From: Chitinophagales bacterium
GTDB lineage: Bacteria; Bacteroidota; Bacteroidia; Chitinophagales; Saprospiraceae
Reading direction: 5' to 3'
Length of the DNA stretch: 64,000 nt
NCBI GenBank assembly: GCA_017303475.1
Contig: JAFLBO010000001.1
Span: 646,706 to 710,705 of the forward strand
Of the stretch, positions 37,123 to 46,819 are shown in pieces. The notes under the pieces were generated by a model. The model did not search any database. It worked only from the letters and a program-made list of their open reading frames with translations, and was not told where the DNA came from. The first letter of the stretch is position 1, and each line of letters begins with the position of its first letter. The position numbers and the translations under genes were made by a program.

Positions 37123-39975
37123 ATGTTCCAAACGTTCCGATTCTTCCTACGCTTCACCGCAGGTTTGATATTCTGCCTGGTAGTTCTAACCAGCGCAATT
37201 GCTCAGGTGAGCTGCATTCCGGTTTTTCCCAATGCAGATGATCAGGTAACCATCACTTTCGATGCCACCCAGGGCAATGGCGCACTTGCCGGCATTGGTC
37301 CGGTATATGGCCATTTTGGGGTTATTACTAACTTAAGCACCAGTCCTACCGATTGGAAATATGTACAAACCACCTGGGCAGTGAACAACGCTGCCGCCCA
37401 AATGACAAATGTGGGCACTAATCTTTGGAGTAAAACCTTCAATATCAGCACCTTTTTTAATGTTCCGGCAAGTGAAACGGTACTTAAACTGGCATTTGTA
37501 TTTCGTAATGCCACTGGTTCTATTGTTGGTCGCGCTTCAGACGGAAGTGATATTTTTTATGAGGTTTATCCACAAAATACGCCCTTACAAGCCATTTTAC
37601 TCCAACCAGCCAGCACACTCTTTTTGGCTAATTCCGGCCAAAGTATTCCGGTAAAAGGCGCTTCTTCGGCTCCAGCTAACTTGAAATTGCTCGATAACGG
37701 TGTGCAGTTAACTTCCGCCAACAACGCAGAATTACTGGATTACACCATCAATGCCTCCGGCGCCGGCGTGCACAGAATCGATTTTATCGCCAGCACCGCA
37801 AATGCTGCTGACACAGCCTCTTTTACGTACATCATTGCCGGAAATGTGGTAACAGAAAATCCTCCAGCCGGCACAGAATGGGGTATTCAATACCTGGCAG
37901 CCGATAAGGTACGTCTCTCATTATATGCTCCTAACAAACAACTGGTTTACGTAATCGGCGATTTTAACAACTGGCTGCCAACGTCTTCACACCTGATGAA
38001 ACGCAGCGCCGATGGGACGTTATGGTGGATAGAATTGAGCGGACTTCCGGTTGGACAACCTGTTCGTTTTCAATATCTTGTAGATGGCGTACTGCGCATA
38101 GCCGACCCATTAAGCACCACTGTACTGGATCCTTGGAACGACCCGTTTATTCCACCATTTACCTACCCCAATCTGCCCTCCTACCCTACCGGCAAAACAT
38201 CCGGCATTGTAAGTGTACTGCAAACTAACCAGGCGCCGTTTGACTGGACAGCAGACCAGTATCAGCGGCCTAAAAATACAGATTTGGTAGTGTATGAATT
38301 GCTGATGCGCGATTTCATTGCCCGGCACGACTACCCTACCCTGTTGGATACCCTGGACTATCTGGAACAACTGGGTATTACAGCAATTGAACTAATGCCC
38401 GTAAATGAATTTGACGGCAATATCAGCTGGGGCTATAACCCTGCCTATCATAAATCATTAGACAAATACTATGGCACACCCGAAGCGCTGAAAACCTTGG
38501 TAAATGAATGCCACAAGCGGAATATTGCGGTAATCCTGGACGTGGTGTTCAATCAGGCTACCGGCGCCAGTCCGTTAGCTCAATTATACTGGGATGCTGC
38601 CAATAACCGCCCTGCTGCCGATAATCCGTGGTTGAACCCTGAAGCCAAACACGACTTCAATGTATTTAATGATTTCAATCACGAATCTTTGGCCACTAAA
38701 AAGTATGTCAAATACTGCCTGGAGTATTGGCTGGAAGAATTTAAAGTGGATGGTTTCCGTTTTGATTTGTCAAAAGGATTTACGCAAAAGAATACCATTG
38801 GCAATACTGGCGCCTGGGGTCAATATGATGCGAGTCGGGTGGCCATCTGGAAAGATTATGCTGATTTTCAATGGTCTGTGGACCCTGGCAGCTACGTTAT
38901 TCTGGAGCATTTTGCAGAAAATACAGAAGAGAAAGAGCTTTCTGATTACGGCATGATGCTTTGGGGCAATATGTTTGGCGCTTACAAAGAAACAGCACTG
39001 GGTTATTCCACTACCGCTGATTTGAGTGGTATTTCTTACAAGGCCAGAGGCTGGACCAACCCGAATCTGATTGGTTACATGGAAAGTCATGATGAAGAGC
39101 GCATCGCATTTGAATGTAAAACCTACGGCAATCAGGTTCCAACGCATAATATCCGCACTGTGCCTGTTTATGCTCAACGCATTGCCATGTTGGAAAACCT
39201 GATGTACACGGTGCCCGGTCCTAAAATGCTGTGGCAATTTGGAGAGTTGGCCTACGATTTCCCAATTAACTATTGTGAAAATGGCAACACTGATCCTGGC
39301 TGTCGCACCTCACCCAAGCCCATCCGCTGGGATTATTTCGGAGATCCTTACCGCAGAAAACTTCATGGTATTACCGCTTCCTTGTTGCAATTGCGTAAAA
39401 ACCATGAAGTTTTTGAAACCACTGATTTTCAATTGAATATCAACACAGGCCAGGTTCGAAGCATTTTCCTGAACCATCCGGATTTGAATGTGGCGGTATT
39501 TGCCAATGTAGGTGTACAAGCTACAGCGGTGAACAACCCGGGATTCCAGCACATTGGCGAATGGTATGAATATTACACGGGCGATACCCTGCTGGTAACC
39601 TCCGGCGTACCCACTTCGTTTTCATTGAAACCTGGTGAATATCGTTTGTACCTGGATAAATACGTGCCCTTGCCTGCAGGAGTGGTGGTTTCCGGAACAA
39701 ATGAAGTTGCTGTTGCTCTGGATTTTGTTTCGGTACAGCCTAACCCTGCTACAGATTTTCTGCAGGTAGCTTTTGTTTTAACAGAAAATACCGACCTTCG
39801 GATGGAAGTAACCGACGCTTCCGGCAGAAGAGTGTGGATGGAGCAACTGAATGAGGTTTCGGCTGGTGCGCAGGTGATGGATATTCCTACAAGTGACTGG
39901 AAACCAGGCATTTACTTCCTGACTGTTTACGACGGTAAAGGTGGTCGGATGGTCAAAAAAGTAGCCAAAATTTAA
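37123..39975 (+). CDS. Secreted GH13 alpha-amylase-family enzyme with T9SS sorting domain
   Basis: 950 residues with a signal peptide ending near TSAIAQ. Order of domains: an N-terminal beta domain (residues about 30-150); a second beta domain; an E-set/CBM48-like domain with VYVIGDFNNWLPTSSHLMKRS (quoted in part: VIGDFNNWLPTS); the GH13 barrel from about residue 380; and a C-terminal T9SS domain starting VQPNPATDFLQV. GH13 motifs are DVVFNQ (region I, with Gln in place of the usual His), GFRFDLSKG (nucleophile Asp), VILEHFAE (acid/base Glu) and YMESHDEER (region IV). Probably acts on extracellular glycogen or starch-like glucans. A hairpin terminator follows. Confidence 0.92.
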   Translation: MFQTFRFFLRFTAGLIFCLVVLTSAIAQVSCIPVFPNADDQVTITFDATQGNGALAGIGPVYGHFGVITNLSTSPTDWKYVQTTWAVNNAAAQMTNVGTNLWSKTFNISTFFNVPASETVLKLAFVFRNATGSIVGRASDGSDIFYEVYPQNTPLQAILLQPASTLFLANSGQSIPVKGASSAPANLKLLDNGVQLTSANNAELLDYTINASGAGVHRIDFIASTANAADTASFTYIIAGNVVTENPPAGTEWGIQYLAADKVRLSLYAPNKQLVYVIGDFNNWLPTSSHLMKRSADGTLWWIELSGLPVGQPVRFQYLVDGVLRIADPLSTTVLDPWNDPFIPPFTYPNLPSYPTGKTSGIVSVLQTNQAPFDWTADQYQRPKNTDLVVYELLMRDFIARHDYPTLLDTLDYLEQLGITAIELMPVNEFDGNISWGYNPAYHKSLDKYYGTPEALKTLVNECHKRNIAVILDVVFNQATGASPLAQLYWDAANNRPAADNPWLNPEAKHDFNVFNDFNHESLATKKYVKYCLEYWLEEFKVDGFRFDLSKGFTQKNTIGNTGAWGQYDASRVAIWKDYADFQWSVDPGSYVILEHFAENTEEKELSDYGMMLWGNMFGAYKETALGYSTTADLSGISYKARGWTNPNLIGYMESHDEERIAFECKTYGNQVPTHNIRTVPVYAQRIAMLENLMYTVPGPKMLWQFGELAYDFPINYCENGNTDPGCRTSPKPIRWDYFGDPYRRKLHGITASLLQLRKNHEVFETTDFQLNINTGQVRSIFLNHPDLNVAVFANVGVQATAVNNPGFQHIGEWYEYYTGDTLLVTSGVPTSFSLKPGEYRLYLDKYVPLPAGVVVSGTNEVAVALDFVSVQPNPATDFLQVAFVLTENTDLRMEVTDASGRRVWMEQLNEVSAGAQVMDIPTSDWKPGIYFLTVYDGKGGRMVKKVAKI

Positions 39976-40028
39976 GAGCCATAAAAGAGCGGTGGAACCC
40001 TTGCCTTTGAGCGGGGCCGCCGTCGTTC

Positions 40029-40094
40029 CATCCTGCCAAGGCGGGATGTCCTTATACCTGGGGCGCGCAGATATCACTGCTCGCCCCTTTTTTG
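40029..40094 (+). terminator. Tandem hairpins ending in a T-run just before the next start
   Basis: A first hairpin CATCCTGCC/GGCGGGATG spans 40029-40048. A second pairs GGGGCG (40060-40065) plus GCAG with CTGC plus CGCCCC and is followed by TTTTTT up to 40093. This ends the amylase transcript, but only 6 bases remain before the ATG at 40100. Confidence 0.65.
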
Positions 40095-40099
40095 AACCT

Positions 40100-41143
40100 A
40101 TGCCCAAACAAAGGTTGTTAATTATTACTCCTGGATTTGCTGCACATGAGGCGGATCACAACTGTATTCCTCCTTTACAAATGCTGGTGCAGGCATTTTT
40201 GGAGGAAAACATATTGGTGGAGATAATTACCCTGGATTATCCTTTTACCCAAAAGAAATACCTCTGGTATGGGGCGCTGGTTTCGCCGATTGGAGGACAA
40301 AACTCCTTTTGGCGCAAACCACTTACTTTATGGCAAGCCTACACAACAGCCGAAGAGTGGGCCTATACACACAAAGCTGACACCTGTGTCATATTGAGTT
40401 GCTGGCTGGGTTGGGCATCATTAATCGGGGAACGCCTGGCAAAAAAACTCCAACTCAGGCATTTTACCCTTTTAATGGGGCAGGATGTTTTACCAGCCAA
40501 TCGCTGGCGTTTGATGAGTCTGCGGAAAGAACGATTCCAACGATTGATAGCCGTATCTTCTTTTCAAAATCAGCTGTTACAGGCACAAACCGGGTATTTG
40601 GCCAGGCATGTTATTCCCTGGGGAATTGCAGGGATGAATACAACCAGAGATACCAATAGAAAACCACTGATTCTGGGCATTGGAAGCCTTATCCTGTTAA
40701 AAAACTGGGAAAAATGGCTACAAACTCTTTCGATATTTCTATCTGAGCACCCTGATTTTCAGGCAATCCTTATCGGGGATGGTCCGGAAAAAACAAGGTT
40801 GGAACAATATTGCAGGGCGCTCCAGCTGGAGCACAGCGTCCGTTTTTTGGGAAGTTTGCCCAGACCGGAAGTGTTGACCTACATGCAGCAGGCGAGCGTT
40901 TTATTACATACTTCTGACTATGAATCCTACGGTTTTGTGCTGGTTGAGGCGCTGGCTTGCGGAGCGCAGGTAGTAAGCACACCTGTAGGCATTGCACCCG
41001 AACTGGGTATAACCACCGGCAATACTCCCGAGCAATTAGCCAGGGCGTTGAGTAGTGTGCTGGCTAAACCCGTGGTTGCCAGTACACTGCCGGATGTTAA
41101 AACAATGGCGCAAACTTATATTTCGCTTTTGTTTCCAGGCTAA
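40100..41143 (+). CDS. Family 4 glycosyltransferase (GT-B fold)
   Basis: 347 residues from the ATG at 40100 (MPKQRLLIITPGFAAHEADHN); the longer frame starting at 39992 overlaps the terminator. The GT4 donor-binding region is clear in the C-terminal half: ILGIGSLILLKNWEKWL, LIGDGPEKTRLEQ, VRFLGSLPRPEVLTYMQQ and the EX7E-like SDYESYGFVLVEALACG. It transfers a sugar from a nucleotide donor to a glycan or lipid in the cytosol. Donor and acceptor cannot be predicted. It follows the amylase gene but is separated from it by a terminator directly before its start, so a promoter inside that region, or read-through, must be assumed. Confidence 0.9.
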   Translation: MPKQRLLIITPGFAAHEADHNCIPPLQMLVQAFLEENILVEIITLDYPFTQKKYLWYGALVSPIGGQNSFWRKPLTLWQAYTTAEEWAYTHKADTCVILSCWLGWASLIGERLAKKLQLRHFTLLMGQDVLPANRWRLMSLRKERFQRLIAVSSFQNQLLQAQTGYLARHVIPWGIAGMNTTRDTNRKPLILGIGSLILLKNWEKWLQTLSIFLSEHPDFQAILIGDGPEKTRLEQYCRALQLEHSVRFLGSLPRPEVLTYMQQASVLLHTSDYESYGFVLVEALACGAQVVSTPVGIAPELGITTGNTPEQLARALSSVLAKPVVASTLPDVKTMAQTYISLLFPG

Positions 41144-41177
41144 GAGCCCCAAAGCCAAATCCTGAACCAGCTCTAAA

Positions 41178-42476
41178 TCAGCCTTTCACCACCCATTTAA
41201 CTACCGACTGAGCGCCAAACTGGCATTGCAGCCAATAATGTCCTTGAGGAAGTCCCAGGGCCGGGATGGTTTGGGTATTCAACCAAAATTGGAGCCGTTT
41301 TCCGGTAGCATCGTACAAGGTTACCTGATCGGGAATGACAGCAGACTGGATTTGCCAGGCATCCTGTGTCGGATTGGGTGAAATATTCAGTTTAATGCTG
41401 GCTGGGTTGTTGGTAGCTACAGATCCACAATCCAGCAGGTTAAGGTATTCCCACAGGGCATTATCAAACTGGATGGGTACAGAGCCTCCTCCTGGTCCGG
41501 TAAAGCCCGCAGAATCGCCTTGACGAACCACTACCCAACCTTTGGAAGGTACTATATGAATTTTCTGATCGTTTTTGCCCAGGGCAGCAAACATATCATC
41601 GGGTGCATTGGATAGCAGTTTGAAAGGAAAAACCACCTGTAAATCAGGAAGCATAAAGCTGGGCTGACCGTTCAACCACCACAGATAGCCATAACTTTTG
41701 TTTAAATCCTGGGAAGAGTGGGTCATGTCGTAAAAATACTGCTGATCGTGCAGCAGTGTATCTCCATTCCAGACACCTTTGGCCAGAATAAGCAGCCCAT
41801 AGCGCGCCATGTCACGCGCCCGGGAGTACATGATGTGGTCAAACCAAAAACCTTTCATACCAGTGCGATCCAACACGCGGGTTTTGGTAAAGTTATTCAA
41901 GGTTACACCGCTGGCTTCTTCCAACACATTGTGAATCAAATGATAAGGCGCATTATGGTAATCCCAGCGCGTACCGGCATCTGCCAGATAAGTGAGGCAT
42001 GACGGTTGGGTGCAATTATCATCTGAACCCTCGTCGTTCAAACCATTGGTCATGGTCAACTGATTTCGGATCGTAATCAGATCTTCTTTTTCAGGCGGGG
42101 CGCTGGTCCAGCCCTGACCCAGATACTGACTGGTTTTGTCGTTGATATCGAGCAAACCTTCTTCCTGGGCTTGTCCTACAAGAAAGGAGCTGAGTGATTT
42201 ACCTGCAGAAGCCCAGTACCAAACAGAATCCTGCACAAAAGTGCCAAAGTATTTTTCCAACACAATCTTGCCATCCTTGAGCAGGATAAACGATTTGGTG
42301 TTTTTATCTTCCAGGAACTGATACAGACTATCAATGCGTTCCTGACAAAAACCCAGATCTGCGGGGGCAATAGTTTGCCAGGTAGTCCCTGTTTTGGGTG
42401 GGAAATAGAGATTTTGGGCATCAGCTACAGGAGCTAGTCCAAGGATAAGAAATGCGAAAAGCAGGCGTTGCACCAT
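41178..42476 (-). CDS. Secreted serine hydrolase (class C beta-lactamase fold) with T9SS domain
   Basis: 432 residues from the ATG at 42476, giving a signal peptide ending near APVADAQ. The catalytic motif SxxK is SAGKS (in YWASAGKSLSSFLVG) and the second motif YxN is WDYHN; later HIVPSKGWVVVRQGDS matches the third region. This is the fold of esterases and penicillin-binding-like peptidases rather than a resistance enzyme. The C-terminal 75 residues are a T9SS sorting domain beginning ISPNPTQDAWQI. Expected location is the cell surface or outside. It diverges from the M1 peptidase gene, each with its own start region. Confidence 0.88.
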   Translation of the reverse strand: MVQRLLFAFLILGLAPVADAQNLYFPPKTGTTWQTIAPADLGFCQERIDSLYQFLEDKNTKSFILLKDGKIVLEKYFGTFVQDSVWYWASAGKSLSSFLVGQAQEEGLLDINDKTSQYLGQGWTSAPPEKEDLITIRNQLTMTNGLNDEGSDDNCTQPSCLTYLADAGTRWDYHNAPYHLIHNVLEEASGVTLNNFTKTRVLDRTGMKGFWFDHIMYSRARDMARYGLLILAKGVWNGDTLLHDQQYFYDMTHSSQDLNKSYGYLWWLNGQPSFMLPDLQVVFPFKLLSNAPDDMFAALGKNDQKIHIVPSKGWVVVRQGDSAGFTGPGGGSVPIQFDNALWEYLNLLDCGSVATNNPASIKLNISPNPTQDAWQIQSAVIPDQVTLYDATGKRLQFWLNTQTIPALGLPQGHYWLQCQFGAQSVVKWVVKG

Positions 42477-42558
42477 ATTGAAAGCGGAATTGTAAAGAGA
42501 CAGTAAGTAGACGACAAAAACGCGCAAAGGTTTATTCCGGCAGCTGGAATTTCGCGCT

Positions 42559-42566
42559 TATTTTTG
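42559..42566 (+). promoter_or_regulatory. Bacteroidota-type -7 element for the T9SS M1 peptidase
   Basis: TATTTTTG matches TAnnTTTG and lies 16 bases before the ATG at 42583. Confidence 0.45.
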
Positions 42567-42582
42567 CCCAAACAATTTATCC

Positions 42583-45012
42583 ATGCGCTATCTGATTTGC
42601 ATCCTGTTATTGTCGTGCAACATACTTCAAGCCCAAAAAATGCTGGAATCGCACGAGTGGTGCGCTAAAAAGCACATGGTTTTTCCGGAACGGCTGCTGA
42701 ATTTGCAGGATGGCAGGAGTGATTCCATCGACATTATTCATATTTCGGTAACCCTGAATTTGATGAACGTGCCACAAGTGCGCGCAACGGCATTGTTGGA
42801 TGTTACCAGCAAAATCGATGGCTTGAATCAAATGCGCCTGGATCTGGAAGGGCTGACAGTAGATTCTGTAAAAACCGGCAATGGTGAAACGCTTGCGTTT
42901 TCTTACAGTTCTCCTGCGTTGACCGTTACGTTTCCGAATGCACTGGATGCCGGTAATTCCTTGAGTATATTTGTCTATTACCGGGGGGTGCCGCCCACTG
43001 ATGCCAGCGGTTGGGGCGGTTATTACAATACAGGTGGATATACCTTTAACCTGGGGGTTGGCTTTGCCGCTGATCCACACTCTTACGGCCGGGCCTGGTT
43101 TCCTTGTTTCGATAATTTTGTAGAACGCTTCACCTTCGAGCTCAACACACTCACCTCGCCAGCCCGTAAAAGTTACGGCAATGGCGCCTTGATATCGGAA
43201 GTTGAAGACAATGGTATTCTGGAGCGCACCTGGCGTGTAGACCATCCGCTTCCCGCTTACCTGACCTGTTTTGCGGTTGGGCCCTATATATCATTCAAGC
43301 GTACGCTGAACGGCGAAGGGAATTTGCCAATACCCGTGGAAATAGCCTGTGCTGCCGTGGATACAAATAAGGTAAAAGGAACCTATCAGCGTTTGCAACA
43401 GGCGCTGGAGGTTTATGAATACTGGTTTGGTCCTTACCAATGGAATAAAATTGGTTATTCTTTGGTACCCTTCAATTCCGGCGCCATGGAACATGCTACG
43501 AATGTAGCTATTGGCCGGGCTTATATAGACGGCACGGCTACTTACGAAACCTTGTGGGCACATGAGCTGACCCATATGTGGTGGGGCGATTTAGCTACCT
43601 GTTCCACGGCAGAAGATATGTGGTTGAATGAGGGCTGGGCGAGTTATGGTGAGCATTTATTTACAGAAAAAGCCTATGGAAGCACTGCGTTTAGGAATGC
43701 GGTACGCAGTAATCACCTGAATGTATTGCAAAATGCGCACGTGGGAGAAGGCGGTTACCGGGCAGTTTCCGGCTTGCCTCACAGTTTGACCTATGGCACT
43801 CATGTGTACAACAAAGGAGCATCTGTGGCCCACAACCTTCGAGGTTATCTGGGCGATTCACTCTTTCGTGTAGGGTGCAGGGCCGCCATGGCCAATACCC
43901 CTTTTGAAGCCTGGAGCAGCGCAGATTTGCGCGATAAGCTTGAGGCCGCAACCGGTAAAGACCTGCATGATTTTTTTAATGATTGGGTTTTTGCAGGAGG
44001 GTATCCTGATTTTACAATCGACTCTATTGAGGTTGAGCTTTCACCTGTAGATGCCCCTACTCACGTACAATTATTTGTGAAACAAAAACTGCGTGGAGCG
44101 CCACATTTACACCAGAACGTACCTTTGGAGTTTACTTTTTTGATGTCAGATGGTAGTCGGGTACATCAAACAGGACTGGTATCCGGGGAGCAGACGATAC
44201 TGGATTTCTATTTCAATGCCTGGGGTCCACAGCCTATGAATGTGCTGGTAAATACCAATCTGAAACTGCTACAAGCCCGAGGCGATGGAGAAAAAATGAT
44301 TAAAAACACTGGTGGGTCCAATTTTGCTGATGCCAAGTTCAACATGACAGTCAACAGCCTGGGGGCGGATTCGGTATTTGTTCGGGTGGAGCATCATTTT
44401 GCCTCTCCGGATAATGCAGGGGCTAATCCTGAAGGATTTGTGCTGACCAATCGGTACTGGACGGTGCAATCTACTACCAAACAATTCCCGGCGGGTTTTG
44501 ATGTTCAGGCTATTGTGGTTTTTGATGGCAAAGGGCAGGCTGATCAGCTGGACAGAGAGTTGTTTCTCGCTACCAGTCCATCTGAAGATAGTGTTGTGTT
44601 GTTGTACCGGCCAGGTGCTGGCCATGCATGGCAGGAATGGGGCAATTACACTAAATTAACCCTGGGTAGCAGCACGGACAAGTACGGTCAAATACGCCTC
44701 AATCAGCTCCAGCCTGGTGAATATACCATCGGTAAAGGCGTTTCTACGGTAGCGGTGAGCAACCCTAAGCCATTGGGGAATATTCGGGTTTCACCTAACC
44801 CTGTAGGCAATCAGCCAGTTATGGTGCAAACAGGATTGCCTATGGAGCAACTGATTCTCATTAATAGCGAGGGACAAAACATACAGGAATGGCGAGTGGA
44901 AGGTGTAACTGAGAAACAATTGAATCTGAGTGGGGCGCCTGCCGGGATGTATTGGTTGCTGGTGAAGGGGAAACGGGGACAAGAAGTAGTACCAATACTA
45001 GTGAGTGAGTGA
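42583..45012 (+). CDS. M1 family metallopeptidase with T9SS sorting domain
   Basis: 809 residues with a signal peptide ending near NILQAQ. The M1 zinc site is HELTH at residues 327-331 with the third ligand in WLNEGWASYGEH at residue 350; the recognition motif is NSGAMEHATN, nearer the classic GAMEN form than in the other two M1 enzymes of this window. A beta-rich linker follows, and the last 75 residues are a T9SS domain starting VSPNPVGNQPVMV. This enzyme is exported across the outer membrane. Its stop codon lies inside a GTGA tetranucleotide tract (45001-45024), and the glucosaminidase gene follows closely, so the two are probably one operon. Confidence 0.94.
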   Translation: MRYLICILLLSCNILQAQKMLESHEWCAKKHMVFPERLLNLQDGRSDSIDIIHISVTLNLMNVPQVRATALLDVTSKIDGLNQMRLDLEGLTVDSVKTGNGETLAFSYSSPALTVTFPNALDAGNSLSIFVYYRGVPPTDASGWGGYYNTGGYTFNLGVGFAADPHSYGRAWFPCFDNFVERFTFELNTLTSPARKSYGNGALISEVEDNGILERTWRVDHPLPAYLTCFAVGPYISFKRTLNGEGNLPIPVEIACAAVDTNKVKGTYQRLQQALEVYEYWFGPYQWNKIGYSLVPFNSGAMEHATNVAIGRAYIDGTATYETLWAHELTHMWWGDLATCSTAEDMWLNEGWASYGEHLFTEKAYGSTAFRNAVRSNHLNVLQNAHVGEGGYRAVSGLPHSLTYGTHVYNKGASVAHNLRGYLGDSLFRVGCRAAMANTPFEAWSSADLRDKLEAATGKDLHDFFNDWVFAGGYPDFTIDSIEVELSPVDAPTHVQLFVKQKLRGAPHLHQNVPLEFTFLMSDGSRVHQTGLVSGEQTILDFYFNAWGPQPMNVLVNTNLKLLQARGDGEKMIKNTGGSNFADAKFNMTVNSLGADSVFVRVEHHFASPDNAGANPEGFVLTNRYWTVQSTTKQFPAGFDVQAIVVFDGKGQADQLDRELFLATSPSEDSVVLLYRPGAGHAWQEWGNYTKLTLGSSTDKYGQIRLNQLQPGEYTIGKGVSTVAVSNPKPLGNIRVSPNPVGNQPVMVQTGLPMEQLILINSEGQNIQEWRVEGVTEKQLNLSGAPAGMYWLLVKGKRGQEVVPILVSE

Positions 45013-45031
45013 GTGAGTGAGTGAATGAGTG
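45001..45031 (+). repeat. GTGA tetranucleotide tract across a stop codon
   Basis: Six perfect GTGA units (45001-45024) and two imperfect ones. The tract contains the M1 peptidase stop (45010-45012) and leads into the space before the glucosaminidase start. Because any unit change still presents TGA in frame, slippage would not extend the protein. Confidence 0.85.
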
Positions 45032-45058
45032 CACAAAATTTTAATCACACATATTACC

Positions 45059-45676
45059 ATGTACCAACCCAACCGATTACAGGGGATGCTATTGGCAGCC
45101 TTTGCTCTTGCTTTTCTTTTATTTCTACCGCTATGGACGGAAGCGCAAACTAGCATCTCTTCCAACAGTGTTCATCCGGACACACTTGCGGTGCTCAACA
45201 TTGCCCGTGTAGTAGCCGATTCATTTGGGGCAAGTGTAGAATTATTGGAAACTTTTATGTTTGAAGCCATCGCCATGGAGCGGGATGAAGGAATTCCGGC
45301 CTGCGCTTTTGTGGGTATCGCCATTCTGGAAAGCACTGGTTTTACGAGTTATTTATTCAAAAACGCCATGAATCCATTTGGCATGCGAGCTACCCGAATC
45401 TGGAAGGGTCCCACTTTTATGATGTGGCACGAGGGGGAGGATTCTGCTTTCCGAAAGTATGATTCCCCGAAGGAAGCAGTGCGGGATTTTGGCCAATTTT
45501 TACACAGCAGGGTTTGGTTTCGAGATGCTTTTGCTTGTAAGGATGCTAACCTGGAGTGTTTTTTGACAGCTTTGGCGCCTAACACCGCCCTTAAGGAACC
45601 TGGGTATGCCGCTGATCCGGAATGGGCTAATAAGGTCAGGCGAGTGATCAAAAACTATGGATTGGAAGCTCTCTAA
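45059..45676 (+). CDS. Secreted glucosaminidase-domain protein
   Basis: 205 residues from the ATG at 45059 (an upstream GTG at 45029 is possible), with a signal peptide ending near LWTEAQ. The rest is a GH73-type glucosaminidase domain: GIPACAFVGIAILESTGFTSYL contains the candidate catalytic glutamate, NAMNPFGMRA matches the NxFGI/GM family block, and RKYDSPKEAVRDFGQFL the following conserved stretch. It probably cleaves peptidoglycan, or acts in flagellum-independent cell-wall turnover. It is close behind an exported M1 peptidase and overlaps the convergent deacetylase gene by 4 bases. Confidence 0.83.
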   Translation: MYQPNRLQGMLLAAFALAFLLFLPLWTEAQTSISSNSVHPDTLAVLNIARVVADSFGASVELLETFMFEAIAMERDEGIPACAFVGIAILESTGFTSYLFKNAMNPFGMRATRIWKGPTFMMWHEGEDSAFRKYDSPKEAVRDFGQFLHSRVWFRDAFACKDANLECFLTALAPNTALKEPGYAADPEWANKVRRVIKNYGLEAL

Positions 45677-46575
45677 AAGAACACCTCCTGAGCTACCCTG
45701 AAGGTATTGGCGTGGGCCTCTACGATATCAGCTATTCTGGTTGAATAACCACCTCCCATGCTGGCAACCACAGGTAACCGATACGATTTGCAGGTGGAAA
45801 AAACAATTTTGTCGCGCTCCCTGCAGCCTTCTCTACTGATGTTTAGTCTGCCGAGTTTATCGGTAGCCAGAATGTCTACACCGCTTTGATAAAACACAAA
45901 ATCCGGTTGAAATTCATCAAACAATCCTGGGAGGGTGCTGCGCAGTATAGACAGGTAATCCTCATCTTCCATACCGTCTGGCAACCCAATGTCCAGGTTT
46001 GATTTTTCTTTCCGCACGGGGTAATTTCTTTCTCCGTGCATGGAAAAGGTGAATACCCGGGGTTCGTTTTCAAAAATTTTGGCAGTGCCATTGCCCTGGT
46101 GGACATCCAGGTCGATGATAAGAATCCGTTTGGCAAGGCCTTGTTGTAGCAACCAGTTGGCCGCAACAGCCTGGTCGTTGAAACAACAATATCCTTCTCC
46201 GCGGTCTGCAAAGGCATGGTGGGTACCGCCTGCGATGTTCATTGAGCAGCCAAATTCCAGGGCATATTTGGTGCATTGAATGGTTCCGTCAGAGATATGC
46301 CGGCCTCTTTTTACAAAAGTTTCATTGATGGGAAATCCAATGGCCCGGATTTCTTTGTCGGACAAGCGTAACTCATTCATTTTCATCCACCATTCCGGAG
46401 TATGGGTGAGCATGGCTACCTCTTCTGTCAGTAAATCCGGGTGAAAAAAATTGGCTTCCGAAACGGTACCTTCCCACAATAATTGTTCCGGCAGCAAATC
46501 ATATTTCGCCATGGGGAACCGGTGACCTTCCGGCAAGGCGTAACGATAAATGGGTGAGAAAGCAATTTTGAGCAT
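45673..46575 (-). CDS. Histone deacetylase-family amidohydrolase
   Basis: 300 residues of the class II HDAC/acetoin-utilisation (AcuC-like) family. Zinc and active-site motifs are complete: GGTHHAFADRGEGYCCFND with the two histidines, LIIDLDVHQGNGT with the zinc-binding Asp and His, and later the QSGVDILATDKLG loop with the second Asp and GGGYS near the C-terminus with the catalytic tyrosine. Bacterial members remove acetyl groups from small molecules, polyamines or proteins. Context gives no substrate: it converges with the glucosaminidase gene and follows the fucosidase gene, which ends at a terminator. Confidence 0.92.
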   Translation of the reverse strand: MLKIAFSPIYRYALPEGHRFPMAKYDLLPEQLLWEGTVSEANFFHPDLLTEEVAMLTHTPEWWMKMNELRLSDKEIRAIGFPINETFVKRGRHISDGTIQCTKYALEFGCSMNIAGGTHHAFADRGEGYCCFNDQAVAANWLLQQGLAKRILIIDLDVHQGNGTAKIFENEPRVFTFSMHGERNYPVRKEKSNLDIGLPDGMEDEDYLSILRSTLPGLFDEFQPDFVFYQSGVDILATDKLGRLNISREGCRERDKIVFSTCKSYRLPVVASMGGGYSTRIADIVEAHANTFRVAQEVFF

Positions 46576-46639
46576 ACAATGGCAAAAATAGCCATCCTGA
46601 ACGAGGCAAATGCTGTTTTGTTCACTCTAAAAACGAAAA

Positions 46640-46666
46640 GAGCCGTCCCGGGAAAGCGGACGGCTC
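46640..46666 (-). terminator. Rho-independent terminator of the fucosidase gene
   Basis: GAGCCGTCC (46640-46648) pairs with GGACGGCTC (46658-46666); on the minus strand it is followed by TTTTCGTTTTT. The rest of the 240-base gap contains only an ACAGATTTTACACAGAT-like direct repeat at about 46791-46808. Confidence 0.65.
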
Positions 46667-46819
46667 AACTTTTCTTACCGATTGGTAGTGATTAAAACTT
46701 CAAGAGATTATATGTTCAGCAAGGCTGAGCAAGATGCGCAATTAGAAACCAAAACCGTGCCAAACTGTGGGGATTGGGGGATTTTTTCGCACAGATTTTA
46801 CACAGATAGGGCTGGATGG

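Noticed and set aside
45001..45031. Phase variation by the GTGA tract
   Set aside because: The four-base unit cycles through GTG AGT GAG TGA in frame, so the M1 peptidase always stops at TGA within the tract whatever the unit number; only the spacing to the next gene would change.
46786..46810. ACAGATTTTACACAGAT direct repeat as an array locus
   Set aside because: Only two imperfect units and no inverted partner nearby, so it does not meet the pattern of the palindromic arrays.
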